33,788 nt of DNA from Deltaproteobacteria bacterium (GTDB lineage: Bacteria; Desulfobacterota; Desulfobulbia; Desulfobulbales; Desulfurivibrionaceae), in NCBI GenBank assembly GCA_013349285.1, contig DUZU01000029.1:1-33788 (forward strand), written 5' to 3'. Positions 23,067 to 31,225 of this stretch are shown in pieces. The position numbers were made by a program, and so were the translations under genes. Within the stretch, counting starts at the first letter, position 1. Each line of letters opens with the position of its first letter. A model generated the notes under the pieces. It was not told the origin of the DNA and did not search any database. It worked only from the letters and a program-made list of their open reading frames with translations.

Positions 23067-23495
23067 TTACCACCCACCGAAGCCAAACCCGAACCGTTGC
23101 GGGGGCGGGCTGCTCCTAAACCCCATGGCCGACCCGCACATCGGGCATTGGGCCGTGCCGCCGGGAGCAAAGGCCGGCATGCCGACCGCTCCGTGTTGCG
23201 GACAGGCATACTGCCCGGCCAAGGCGGCCTTAGTCGGAGTCGAAAATTGCTGCACCTGATTGGCGATCTGGTTATAAGCGCCATAAGGGTACGGCATATG
23301 TTGATGCATGGGAGTTGAGTTGCGCGGGAGAAAACCTACCGTAGTCGCTTGTTCGCCTTTGCTTGCAGCAACGCCGATCTTGTCGAAACCGTACAGCCAG
23401 CCGTAAGCCAGCACAACGACAATGGTGGTCAAAATGATCACCCCGCCGAATATAGTCAAATCCTTCAGCCTGATAAAGATTTTTGCTTCCATCAT
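23067..23495 (-). CDS. Membrane-anchored protein with C-terminal CPxHG/CPxC metal site (copy 1)
   Basis: A 142-residue protein with one membrane helix (about 14-36). A His/Met/Tyr-rich linker (PMHQHMPYPYGAY) follows. The C-terminal site has CPQHG (C98, H101) and CPMC (C117, C120). The end is Phe/Gly-rich. GGAGAG lies four bases before the ATG at 23495; a start at 23528 is possible but lacks this signal. It is 51 bases downstream of the MamE-like gene and shares architecture with the next gene. It may bind iron or another metal in the vesicle, but this is inferred from the Cys/His layout. Confidence 0.75.
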   Translation of the reverse strand: MMEAKIFIRLKDLTIFGGVIILTTIVVVLAYGWLYGFDKIGVAASKGEQATTVGFLPRNSTPMHQHMPYPYGAYNQIANQVQQFSTPTKAALAGQYACPQHGAVGMPAFAPGGTAQCPMCGSAMGFRSSPPPQRFGFGFGGW

Positions 23496-23546
23496 GGTGC
23501 TCTCCGCCTCAGTGCTTGTTAACCCCATTATCGCCTCTTTTTGCCG

Positions 23547-24467
23547 CTAAGGCCCGGCCAGTAACGGCCCGGCGTTATTGATCGGCATGGCGAAACCGAT
23601 GCCGGTAAAATGTTTGTCCGGGATATAATGAGCCATGTTTATCCCCACCACCTCACCCTTGATATTGATCAGGGGCCCACCGTCGTCTCCCTGGTTGATG
23701 GCAGAATCGGTCTGAATCAAGTCCGGATACAACTGACCGTTGACAAATACCTTGCGCCGGTTGGTGGAAACGATCCCCATGGAGGCGGACCTGGAAAACC
23801 CGAAGGGACTGCCGATGGCGATGACGATGTCCCCCACCTCGATGGTGTCGGAATTACCGATAACGGCGCTGGTAAAACTCTTGTTGCTTCTGATCTTGAG
23901 CAGGGCCAGGTCTGTCTCCGGGTCAAGCTTGACCAGATCGGCCTCATACTTTTTTTTACCGCCGGACAGAATGGTGACATGGACCTTTTTCGCCTCGCCC
24001 ACGGTCTGAATCGTGGTTAACACATAGCCCCTGCGGTCAACTATCAAACCGGACCCCACCGGCTGGATGGCGTCGGTAAATGGTTGAATATATGAGAGTC
24101 CGCCGTTGTTCGGGGGAGGCTGCGTCAACTTGGGGGTGGAAATGGCGACCACCGCCGGTCTGACCATGGCAATAGCCTGGCTTAACTCTTCCTGCACCGC
24201 TGACGCCGTATTGGTCAGCGGCTGATTCGCCGCCGGAACCGCCGGCAACCCGGTAGCCGCCGGCGGTTGTTGTCCGGCTGCGGGTAAAGGTTGAAAAACA
24301 GTCCGGGGCGCAGCTTGGAAGGCGGCCGGCGCCGGCCCGTAGTGTTTGGCCGAGTCCGGCGCCGTTGGCCGATGGCTCGCCACACTGAGCCAAATCACCG
24401 CCGCCGAGGAGGCAACCAGCAAACCCCAAAATAACGGCATCTTGCTACAGTCAAATTTATTAATCAT
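23547..24467 (-). CDS. MamE-like trypsin-fold protein with degenerate catalytic triad
   Basis: A 306-residue protein (numbering here counts from an alternative GTG at 24470, one residue longer). It has an N-terminal membrane anchor (about 12-31), a Pro/Ala-rich linker, and an HtrA-type domain (about 90-305). The His position in LTTIQTV is Gln155, the Asp in DLALL is present (Asp187), and the Ser position in QGDDGGPL is Asp263. It is therefore almost surely not a serine protease. It lacks PDZ domains and CXXCH motifs, so it resembles the isolated N-terminal part of MamE, or a MamO-like pseudoprotease without the TauE part. MamO of AMB-1 is a known catalytically dead, metal-binding example. It lies directly after mamEO, with six bases between. 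Confidence 0.85.
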   Translation of the reverse strand: MINKFDCSKMPLFWGLLVASSAAVIWLSVASHRPTAPDSAKHYGPAPAAFQAAPRTVFQPLPAAGQQPPAATGLPAVPAANQPLTNTASAVQEELSQAIAMVRPAVVAISTPKLTQPPPNNGGLSYIQPFTDAIQPVGSGLIVDRRGYVLTTIQTVGEAKKVHVTILSGGKKKYEADLVKLDPETDLALLKIRSNKSFTSAVIGNSDTIEVGDIVIAIGSPFGFSRSASMGIVSTNRRKVFVNGQLYPDLIQTDSAINQGDDGGPLINIKGEVVGINMAHYIPDKHFTGIGFAMPINNAGPLLAGP

Positions 24468-24473
24468 CACCTA

Positions 24474-26279
24474 TCAACCTACCCAGATAACTTTAGACAT
24501 CATCCATAAACCGACCATCCCCAGAACACAGGTAAAGATCACCCTGAGCAAGCCGGTATCGGCCTTGGTCGATATTCGCGCACCAATCTGGGCGCCGATA
24601 ACCGCGACCAGGCTCAAAACAATGGTCAATTGCCAATCAATGTGTCCCGCGATACCGTGGCCGAGAAACCCGGCCGTGCCGTTAATCGGCACCAGCAGTG
24701 AGGAGCTGGCCACCGCCACCCGCATGGGAACACCAAAAAAGAGTGTCAGCATCGGCACAATGAACCATCCGCCGGCAACCCCAAGCACTCCGCCTAGAAA
24801 GCTGACCATCGCCACCAAGGGAAGAGCAAGCAGCAGGTCAATAGAGTAGGTTTGTCCGTGAAACAAACGTGTTATAACCATGGAGCTGCCGACTAATTGA
24901 TAACCGGTGCCGTCATGTTCTTTTTCCTTGATCATGAAATAGGCGGCCGCAAAAAGGGTGATGCTGAAAAGAAAGTAGAGAGTGGTAATTTCGAAAATAT
25001 TCGAATATACACCTCCCATAAAGGCACCGATCATGGCCGGTAGGCTTAGGGCGGCCACCAGTTTCATATCCACCAGGCGTGATTTGAAAAAAACCAGCAT
25101 GGCTGAGAGTGAGCCCAAGGTCAGCATCAGCAGACTGGAAGTGGTGGCCGTATGAAAATCGATTCCCGAGTAGAGCAGGATGGGTACGTAGAAAAAACCG
25201 CCGCCCAGCCCGAGCATGGAAAAAATTACCGATGAAATCAGCAACAGGGGCACGCTCTTCAGCATTCGGGCTTTAAAAAAGATCCAGAAATCCTGCTGGT
25301 CGACAACCATGGGCCGGAAAGCACCGGGGGTGGCCACGGTAACCGGCGCGCCGGTGGCCGCTTTTTTTTCGAAGATATGGCACTTATCGCAGTTGCCGAC
25401 CGTGGGATGTGGCCGTTTGGCTCCGACCACCACCACCTTTTTGGCAATGATCTGGTGACATCTTGTACAGTCCCTGAATTGAATATGATTAAAATCATTG
25501 GGTGGCCCGGCATTAAGATCTATGGGTAAAACGGAAAGCGGATGAATGGCGGGCAAGGGCAGGGCAGCCAGCGCGCCGGTTATCCGGCTGAAAAAAGCCT
25601 TGGCCCGGTTCACCGGAATGGCGAACCCCAGGCCGGTGTATGTGCCGTCCGGCGCATAGATTGCGGTGGTGATGCCAACCACCCGCCCGAAGATATCAAT
25701 AAGCGGCCCGCCGCTGTTGCCTTCGTTGATTACCGCATCGGTCTGAATCATGTTTTCATACTCTCGATTCTGGATTCGTAAATTTCTGTTTGCCGCGCTG
25801 ACTATTCCCAGTGCAATGCTGTGTTCAAAACCGAAAGGCGACCCAACGCTCATCACCCAGTCACCCATTTCAATCTGCTCCGAGTTGCCAAAAACCACCG
25901 GCGTAAATTTCTTTTTCCCCTTTACTTGCAGCAGGGCCAAATCAAGAGCGGCGTCTTCATGGATCACCTTGGCCTGAAGCATCCGCGGCGGTGATCGCCA
26001 AAAGGATATCTCTACTCCAACTGCATCGGCGACCACATGCTGGTTGGTCAGGATGTAGCCCCGTTCATCGACCACAAAACCGGAACCGATGCTTTCAATC
26101 CACTGATTTCCCGTCTTACGGGTGGCTTTGATGCAGACCACTCCCGGTCGCACCGCAGCCACCGCCATATTGAAATTTTCTTGCAGTTGCGCCAGGGCCT
26201 GATGCCGGACTTCGGCCGCCGCGAACCCAGGCAGAACAAAACAACAGGCAATCAGCAAGGTTGTAAGACGCAATCCCAT
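24474..26279 (-). CDS. mamEO: MamEO: HtrA protease, two magnetochrome haems and TauE-type transporter fused
   Basis: A 601-residue fusion. A signal segment (1-22) is followed by an HtrA-type protease with His81 (TNQHVV), Asp113 (DLALL) and Ser189 (GNSGGPL), so the triad is intact. Two c-type haem motifs follow, CTRCH (271-275) and CDKCH (297-301), the latter preceded by HP as in magnetochrome domains. The rest (about 338-601) is an eight-helix TauE/SafE-like transporter with the two GLGGG/GVAGG segments typical of that family. MamE and MamO are separate in alphaproteobacteria; fusions are known in desulfobacterial clusters. It would process magnetosome proteins and help control iron redox during biomineralisation. 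The ATG at 26279 overlaps the previous stop (TAATG). Confidence 0.93.
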   Translation of the reverse strand: MGLRLTTLLIACCFVLPGFAAAEVRHQALAQLQENFNMAVAAVRPGVVCIKATRKTGNQWIESIGSGFVVDERGYILTNQHVVADAVGVEISFWRSPPRMLQAKVIHEDAALDLALLQVKGKKKFTPVVFGNSEQIEMGDWVMSVGSPFGFEHSIALGIVSAANRNLRIQNREYENMIQTDAVINEGNSGGPLIDIFGRVVGITTAIYAPDGTYTGLGFAIPVNRAKAFFSRITGALAALPLPAIHPLSVLPIDLNAGPPNDFNHIQFRDCTRCHQIIAKKVVVVGAKRPHPTVGNCDKCHIFEKKAATGAPVTVATPGAFRPMVVDQQDFWIFFKARMLKSVPLLLISSVIFSMLGLGGGFFYVPILLYSGIDFHTATTSSLLMLTLGSLSAMLVFFKSRLVDMKLVAALSLPAMIGAFMGGVYSNIFEITTLYFLFSITLFAAAYFMIKEKEHDGTGYQLVGSSMVITRLFHGQTYSIDLLLALPLVAMVSFLGGVLGVAGGWFIVPMLTLFFGVPMRVAVASSSLLVPINGTAGFLGHGIAGHIDWQLTIVLSLVAVIGAQIGARISTKADTGLLRVIFTCVLGMVGLWMMSKVIWVG

Positions 26280-28033
26280 TAGCCACCCAACCTCAACGCC
26301 ACCAGTTGCCCGGCCTTATAAAGGTGCACCGTCTCCAGGGCCGGACCGACTACCCCGGTGTAAACTTCGATTTGGTGAGCGGTAAGCATCTGGGCTGTTT
26401 GCTGACTGAGTCCTGCGCAAATCAGGGTATTAACCCGGTTGTTATGCAATGCATCCACCAGTTGTTCTCCCTGCCCCACCTGGGTGATGGCATAACTGTT
26501 GTTCCGCAGGTTGACGAGCAGCAAATTGCTCTGCCACTGTTCCGAGCCGGTGGGGGAATTAAGATCCGGCCCGGAGACCAGCACCGCGACCACTTCCGGA
26601 GCCGGTTTAACCATGGCGACCTGGTTGAGCCCGGTGGTATTTTGTCGCATCGGGGTGCCTTGCTGGGTAAAACCGGGCGGAGGCACGGTTACATACATAT
26701 GGCGGTTGCCGCGCAGGATGTCCACCACCGCTCCGGACTGGCCCTTGGTGGCCTGGACAAACTGTTTAATGGTTGGGGTGGGGACCGAATTGATTGCCGT
26801 GATGCAATCGCCGGTCATGAAGCCGACCATGGTGGCGGGTGGGCTTTCCACGTCATTGACGATAATGCCGCGCGTACCCCTCGGCAATCCTGACTCTTTG
26901 GCCTCGGTCGGGTTGAGCTCGGAAACGTCCATGCCGATCCAGCTGCCCTCGATGAGCATTTCGGCCTTGGGAATTACCGGAGTAGCGCCGGGTTCCGCCG
27001 GCGGACGGCCCGGGGTAACCCGGATGACGCTGTTTCGCCCCTGATGAATCAGAGCCAGCTCTATGGGCTGGGCGCCATTACCCCCGGCCAGCACCTTGGC
27101 AAATTGTCCGGTGTCCGTGATGTGTACCCCGTTGATCCGGCGCAAGACATCCCCGACCCCAATGCCGGCTGCTCCGGCCGGAGAGTCCGGGAAGACATAG
27201 CCGACGATAACCCCGTTCCGGTCAGCCAGCCCAAGTTGTTCCTTCATAACCAAGTCGATATTTTGAACATCCAACCCCAACCAGGAACGGGCCGCTTTTT
27301 TCACGGCCGCCTGGCGGATACCGGTGGGGCCGTCACTGAGCTTGACATGCAGGGAGCGACGTTTATTGTCATGGTTGATAACGGCGAATTTCACCACCTC
27401 GCCCGGCTGCATCATGGAAATAATCTTGGCCATCTGATCAATGGAACCGACCGGGCGCAGGTCGCACTTGAGAATAATATCCCCTGCGGCAAAACCCGCC
27501 TTGGCGGCCGGTGAACCGGGGATCACATCATGAACCATGACACCGGTGTTATTGGGCAGCCCCATCTGCCTGGCCATCACTCCGCTGATATCGGCAACCT
27601 CAAGCCCAAGATAGGCACTGGTCATCCCGGCGGCCAATTGCATTTGATCGTTGCCGATCCCCGAAGGAATCGGCGCCTCACCGGTAAGCTGCATCTGTCC
27701 CAGACCGATACCCATGGGCGCGAACTGATTAAGCTGGATATTGCCCTGGTTGCCGCCGATACCGCCGGGGATGATGTTGCCGTTCACGTCCCTGAGTTGC
27801 ATCATGTTCCCGCCGATGCCGGTATCGATATTAAGCCCATCGCCGGGCGGCAATGCCGGGGCCGTGCCTGCAACGATCCTGGTTTCCGCCGGTTCCGGCA
27901 CCTCCCTGGTTTCGGCGCCCACACTGTTCATGGTGCCGACCCATCCGTACATCACCGCCAGCAACCCGGTGAAGGCCAGGACAATGACCGGCGCCAACAG
28001 AACTTCAAGATTTTCATACTTTTTCAGACTCAT
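26279..28033 (-). CDS. Triple-PDZ membrane-anchored protein with C-terminal NifX-like domain
   Basis: A 584-residue protein: N-terminal membrane anchor (about 11-34), a Gly/Gln/Pro-rich linker, then three PDZ-type domains (about 140-235, 245-345 and 365-450), with GSPAAKAGFAAGDIIL and DSPAGAAGIGVGDVLRRING marking the first two and the third weaker. The last about 105 residues resemble the NifX/NifB-type cofactor-binding fold (VNTLICAGLSQQTAQMLTAHQIEVYTG, VHLYKAGQLVAL). It has no protease domain and no CXXCH. PDZ domains usually bind protein C-termini, so it may be a luminal scaffold for MamEO and the magnetochrome protein on either side. It resembles the C-terminal PDZ part of MamE, but with an added domain. 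GC-rich and well within the core operon. Confidence 0.85.
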   Translation of the reverse strand: MSLKKYENLEVLLAPVIVLAFTGLLAVMYGWVGTMNSVGAETREVPEPAETRIVAGTAPALPPGDGLNIDTGIGGNMMQLRDVNGNIIPGGIGGNQGNIQLNQFAPMGIGLGQMQLTGEAPIPSGIGNDQMQLAAGMTSAYLGLEVADISGVMARQMGLPNNTGVMVHDVIPGSPAAKAGFAAGDIILKCDLRPVGSIDQMAKIISMMQPGEVVKFAVINHDNKRRSLHVKLSDGPTGIRQAAVKKAARSWLGLDVQNIDLVMKEQLGLADRNGVIVGYVFPDSPAGAAGIGVGDVLRRINGVHITDTGQFAKVLAGGNGAQPIELALIHQGRNSVIRVTPGRPPAEPGATPVIPKAEMLIEGSWIGMDVSELNPTEAKESGLPRGTRGIIVNDVESPPATMVGFMTGDCITAINSVPTPTIKQFVQATKGQSGAVVDILRGNRHMYVTVPPPGFTQQGTPMRQNTTGLNQVAMVKPAPEVVAVLVSGPDLNSPTGSEQWQSNLLLVNLRNNSYAITQVGQGEQLVDALHNNRVNTLICAGLSQQTAQMLTAHQIEVYTGVVGPALETVHLYKAGQLVALRLGG

Positions 28034-28044
28034 AAATCGATTCC

Positions 28045-29598
28045 TTAAAATACAACTCCGCGTCGTTGGGGAGCGGTACGCTGCCGGGCGATAAATTCGC
28101 CGGCAGCGGGATCATTGTTAAAAACCGCAGCCTGCAGTGTGCCTGCCTCATACAAATGGATGGCCTGCCGAACCGTGCCGTGCACCCCGGGGTAAACATG
28201 CACCCCAAGGGATCTGAGGTGGGCAAAACTCTGGTTGGAAAAATTTCCGGCCACAACATTGGCCACTCCCAGATCGATCATCATTTGGCTTGCCTGGGCG
28301 GCATTGCCGGTTCGGTCGGTGTAATTGGGGTTAACGATACTGTTGACCTCTCCGGTGTCCGGATCAAAGACGATGAAATAAGGGTTAAGCGCAAACTCTG
28401 AGGCTACCGGATCGCCCTGACCGGGGCCGGCAGCGGCAATGGCTACCAGTCCGTGGTTGGGGGGCGTGGCCGGGCCGGTCAAAATCGGCGCGGGCAAAGG
28501 GGGCTGCAGAGGAGCAGGTGGAACCTGGGCGGCAAAGGCGGCAGGCAGGGCAAGGGTATCCGGAATCCGGATAAAAAAGTTTCGCCCTTTCTTATTCCTT
28601 GAAATATTAAATTTTACCGTATCTCCTTTTTTGACCTGAGCCAGGGAGGCATTGAATTCATTTACCGTGTCCACCTTGGATCGGTTGACCCGGATAATTT
28701 CATCCCCCTGCTCGATACCGGCCTTGGCGGCCGCCGAACCAGGCGCTACCTGAGTAACCAGTACTCCTTCCAGCAGGAGTCCGGTCTGTTGCCGCAACCT
28801 GGCATCGACGTTTTGCAGCCGCAGACCGAGGGTGGTGTCGGTAACCAGACCGAAGGCGACCGGGGTGGTGCCGTTATTGATAATCTGATGACAGTTCGTG
28901 CAGTTGCCGCGATTACCGTGGGGCGGGGTCGCATTGGCGCTGATCGGCGGAATGCCTCCGGCCGCGGCGGCCGGCGCGAAAGCGGCCGGAGTGGCCCCGA
29001 TAATCTGATGGCAGTTGTTGCACTTGCCCCAATCGGCATGGGGTGACGGGGCGTTGGCCTTAATCGGCGGAATGCCCCCGGGGGCGGCGGCCAGGCCGAA
29101 AGCGGCCGGAGTGGCCCCGATAATCTGATGGCAGTTGTTGCACTTGCCCCAATCGGCATGGGGTGCCGGGGCATTGGCTTTGATCGGCGGAATGCCTCCC
29201 GGGGCGGCGGCCGCCCGAGTAGGGCTTGTAGCCTGAAACCCGCCGGTTACCCGGTGACAAAGGTTGCAATTTCCCCAATAATCGTGAGTCATCTTGTCAT
29301 TCACGCCGATGACCGGCCCGGCAAAAACCTGGGAAACCGGTTGCGCCGGGACATCCACGGTGATATGACACTTGTTGCAATTTCCCCAATACGGATGCCG
29401 CATGGGATCTTTAACCAGAATATTGCCGGCCGGAGGCGCCGCCGTGGCTGCAGCCAGGGAAAGACCGTGATGCCGCTGGAGTCTACCGAAGTCGCTGGTG
29501 TACATCGACCAGGCGAGAACGATGACGATCAGCGCCACTAATCCGACAATGGACGGTTTGAAATGCTTCATGCAAAATTCGCTGTCCAGTTTCTTCAT
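28045..29598 (-). CDS. Five-haem magnetochrome, PDZ and NifX-like protein (MamP/MamE C-terminal type)
   Basis: A 517-residue membrane-anchored protein. One helix (about 17-32) is followed by five CXXCH motifs with Cys at about 74, 111, 153, 193 and 233, most preceded by H-x2/3-GxC as in magnetochrome domains. Then comes one PDZ domain (about 255-350; GSAAAKAGIEQGDEIIRVN) and a C-terminal NifX-like domain (about 400-495; VANVVAGNFSNQSFAHLRSLGVHVYPG). MamP normally has one PDZ followed by two haems, and MamE has two haems before PDZ; here haems precede PDZ and are more numerous. It would control the Fe(II)/Fe(III) balance in the vesicle. AAGGA lies nine bases before the ATG at 29598; a TTG at 29607 would add three residues. 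Confidence 0.88.
   Translation of the reverse strand: MKKLDSEFCMKHFKPSIVGLVALIVIVLAWSMYTSDFGRLQRHHGLSLAAATAAPPAGNILVKDPMRHPYWGNCNKCHITVDVPAQPVSQVFAGPVIGVNDKMTHDYWGNCNLCHRVTGGFQATSPTRAAAAPGGIPPIKANAPAPHADWGKCNNCHQIIGATPAAFGLAAAPGGIPPIKANAPSPHADWGKCNNCHQIIGATPAAFAPAAAAGGIPPISANATPPHGNRGNCTNCHQIINNGTTPVAFGLVTDTTLGLRLQNVDARLRQQTGLLLEGVLVTQVAPGSAAAKAGIEQGDEIIRVNRSKVDTVNEFNASLAQVKKGDTVKFNISRNKKGRNFFIRIPDTLALPAAFAAQVPPAPLQPPLPAPILTGPATPPNHGLVAIAAAGPGQGDPVASEFALNPYFIVFDPDTGEVNSIVNPNYTDRTGNAAQASQMMIDLGVANVVAGNFSNQSFAHLRSLGVHVYPGVHGTVRQAIHLYEAGTLQAAVFNNDPAAGEFIARQRTAPQRRGVVF
28861..29220. repeat. Three tandem 120-bp units encoding magnetochrome haem motifs
   Basis: Units at 28861-28980, 28981-29100 and 29101-29220 each encode 40 residues with one CXXCH. 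Copies two and three share 69 identical consecutive bases (28977-29045 and 29097-29165), and the first copy is diverged. This points to a recent in-frame duplication. Confidence 0.92.
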
Positions 29599-29624
29599 TA
29601 ATCGCAATCCTTACTAAAACCTTT

Positions 29625-30533
29625 TCAGGCCGGAACGGCGGCCTGATTTTCAAAGGGATACAAGCGAACCGTTAACACCGATTCTCTTTCCTGCTGGCCG
29701 GCCACCCGCTCGGCGATCAACTGCTTGATCTTTTCCCCCTCCTGAACGGTGATGCAGTCCGGCACCTTGACCTCGACGACAAAATCCAGTATCGCCCCGA
29801 GTTCCCGAACCTTGACATCGCGAATCTCCACGGCGATATCCTCGATCAGGGTGTTGAAGCGATCAAGCAATGCCACTCGGGAAGCTTCTTCCGGCGCTTT
29901 ATCCAGCAAGGCCAGGGCGGCCTCCTGGGTCATTTCGAAACACATGCGAAAAATCATCAGCCCCACCACCACGGCGGCCAACGGATCCATGAAGTGAAAC
30001 CCCATTTTGGCGCCGATCACTCCGAAGACCACGGCAATGGAAGAGTAAACATCGGTTCTGGATTCCCAGGCCTTGGCAACCATGGACGGGCTGTTGGCCT
30101 TGGTTCCGGCGCACAGGGCCTGTCTGAACATCAATTCATTAATCAGGATTGAGAAAACAGCGCCCCAAACCGCCACCGTACAGGGAATCACCATTCGTCC
30201 CTCGACAATGGTCATGACTCCGTCATAAAGGATGTAAGCGGCGATAACATATAGAAACAGACAGATGACAATGGCCACTATGTGTTCGGCCTTGCCGTAA
30301 CCGTAGGGGTAACGCTCGTTTTTCTCCTGACCGGAAATCTTAATGCCGATGATCATCACGATGGTTGCCAGCAGGTCGGCGCAGGAATGAATGGCATCGG
30401 CGATCAGCCCCTTGGATCCCCCGACCACTCCCAGGAATCCCTTGAGCACGATCATAAAGATATTGCCGACGATGTTTACCTTGCCCACCGCTTGAAAACA
30501 GTTATCACAGGCCTTATATTTCACATTCGCCAT
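29625..30533 (-). CDS. mamB: MamB-like cation diffusion facilitator
   Basis: A 302-residue CDF transporter. An N-terminal CDNC precedes six predicted membrane helices. Helix 2 has ADAIHSCAD with His49 and Asp53 of the canonical metal site. Helix 5 reads WESRTD with Glu157 and Asp161, close to WDNRSD of MamB. YPYGYGKAEHI and INELMFRQALCAG also match MamB. MamB moves Fe(II) into the vesicle and also helps form the membrane. The start at 30533 (MANVKY) is preferred over a longer frame from 30635, because GAGGA lies six bases upstream and the CDNC then falls near the N-terminus. It overlaps the small upstream gene by 20 bases. Confidence 0.9.
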   Translation of the reverse strand: MANVKYKACDNCFQAVGKVNIVGNIFMIVLKGFLGVVGGSKGLIADAIHSCADLLATIVMIIGIKISGQEKNERYPYGYGKAEHIVAIVICLFLYVIAAYILYDGVMTIVEGRMVIPCTVAVWGAVFSILINELMFRQALCAGTKANSPSMVAKAWESRTDVYSSIAVVFGVIGAKMGFHFMDPLAAVVVGLMIFRMCFEMTQEAALALLDKAPEEASRVALLDRFNTLIEDIAVEIRDVKVRELGAILDFVVEVKVPDCITVQEGEKIKQLIAERVAGQQERESVLTVRLYPFENQAAVPA

Positions 30534-30690
30534 CCGCGTCCTCGGTTGCCTCTTCTTGTTCTGTTCCGGCCAGCATCCTCTTTTCCGTTTCCAGGTCGTT
30601 CTCAAGAACGGTGGCGCCCCGGTAAAGAAGAGCACCTACCACCGCCACGGAAACCATAATCATCACACCGATCAAATTTATCTCGTCCAT
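30514..30690 (-). CDS. Small single-pass membrane protein with acidic tail
   Basis: A 58-residue protein: one membrane helix (about 4-25, INLIGVMIMVSVAVVGALLY) and an acidic tail with one Cys near the end. The ATG at 30690 is preferred; a TTG at 30708 would add six residues. It overlaps the start of mamB, so the two are coupled. It is too short for family assignment; I do not see MamI or MamL features. Likely a Mad-type small membrane protein. Confidence 0.65.
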   Translation of the reverse strand: MDEINLIGVMIMVSVAVVGALLYRGATVLENDLETEKRMLAGTEQEEATEDADGECEI

Positions 30691-30715
30691 AACCTTGGTT
30701 CTTTTCAACCTCTTG

Positions 30716-31222
30716 CTAAATTACGTAATGCCCCTTGAGCATGGCAAAAATCATGACGAAAAAAAGCACCTGTTGCGTATGCAGCAGATACATTCCCTTC
30801 TTGATCTTGCCGGGCGGATACTTTATCCACATTAAAAAGCCGCCGGCCGTGAGCCAGCCCATCAGAAAAAGGGCCACCATCAGCCAGTTGTTCGACCACA
30901 GGGTGATGTAACAGTGGTAGCAGGCCACGGCGAAGGCCGCCGTATTCAACCAGATGTGATAGACCAGGTAACGGTTGAAAAAAGTCTGGGTATTTTTGGC
31001 ATTGAGATAAAGACGTATCCGCTTGGCAGGGAAATATATATTGGCCAGGATAAACATCACCATGGACAAATCCCCGGTGCCGGTGGCAAAGTTGTAATCC
31101 GAATAAAGGGCATAGACGGCCCCAAGCCAAAAAAGCGCAGTCAGGAAAATGATTTTCCTTTTCAGGCCCGGCACTCCCCATAGCGGTATCCGGCTGGTAA
31201 GTCCTTGTTCCATTGCTTTCAT
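30716..31222 (-). CDS. Polytopic membrane protein, candidate haem-b (ferric-reductase-like) protein
   Basis: A 168-residue protein with about four to five membrane helices. His89 and His103 lie 14 residues apart within one helix (YLVYHIW...CYHCYITLW). His148 and His165 lie at the ends of the last helix. Paired histidines spaced by 13-14 within a helix are typical of ferric reductase and cytochrome b-type membrane domains. The second pair is 17 apart, longer than usual, so haem binding is a hypothesis. It starts four bases after mamQ and precedes a small anchor and mamB. It could deliver electrons across the magnetosome membrane to the magnetochrome haems. Confidence 0.75.
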   Translation of the reverse strand: MKAMEQGLTSRIPLWGVPGLKRKIIFLTALFWLGAVYALYSDYNFATGTGDLSMVMFILANIYFPAKRIRLYLNAKNTQTFFNRYLVYHIWLNTAAFAVACYHCYITLWSNNWLMVALFLMGWLTAGGFLMWIKYPPGKIKKGMYLLHTQQVLFFVMIFAMLKGHYVI

Positions 31223-31225
31223 AAT

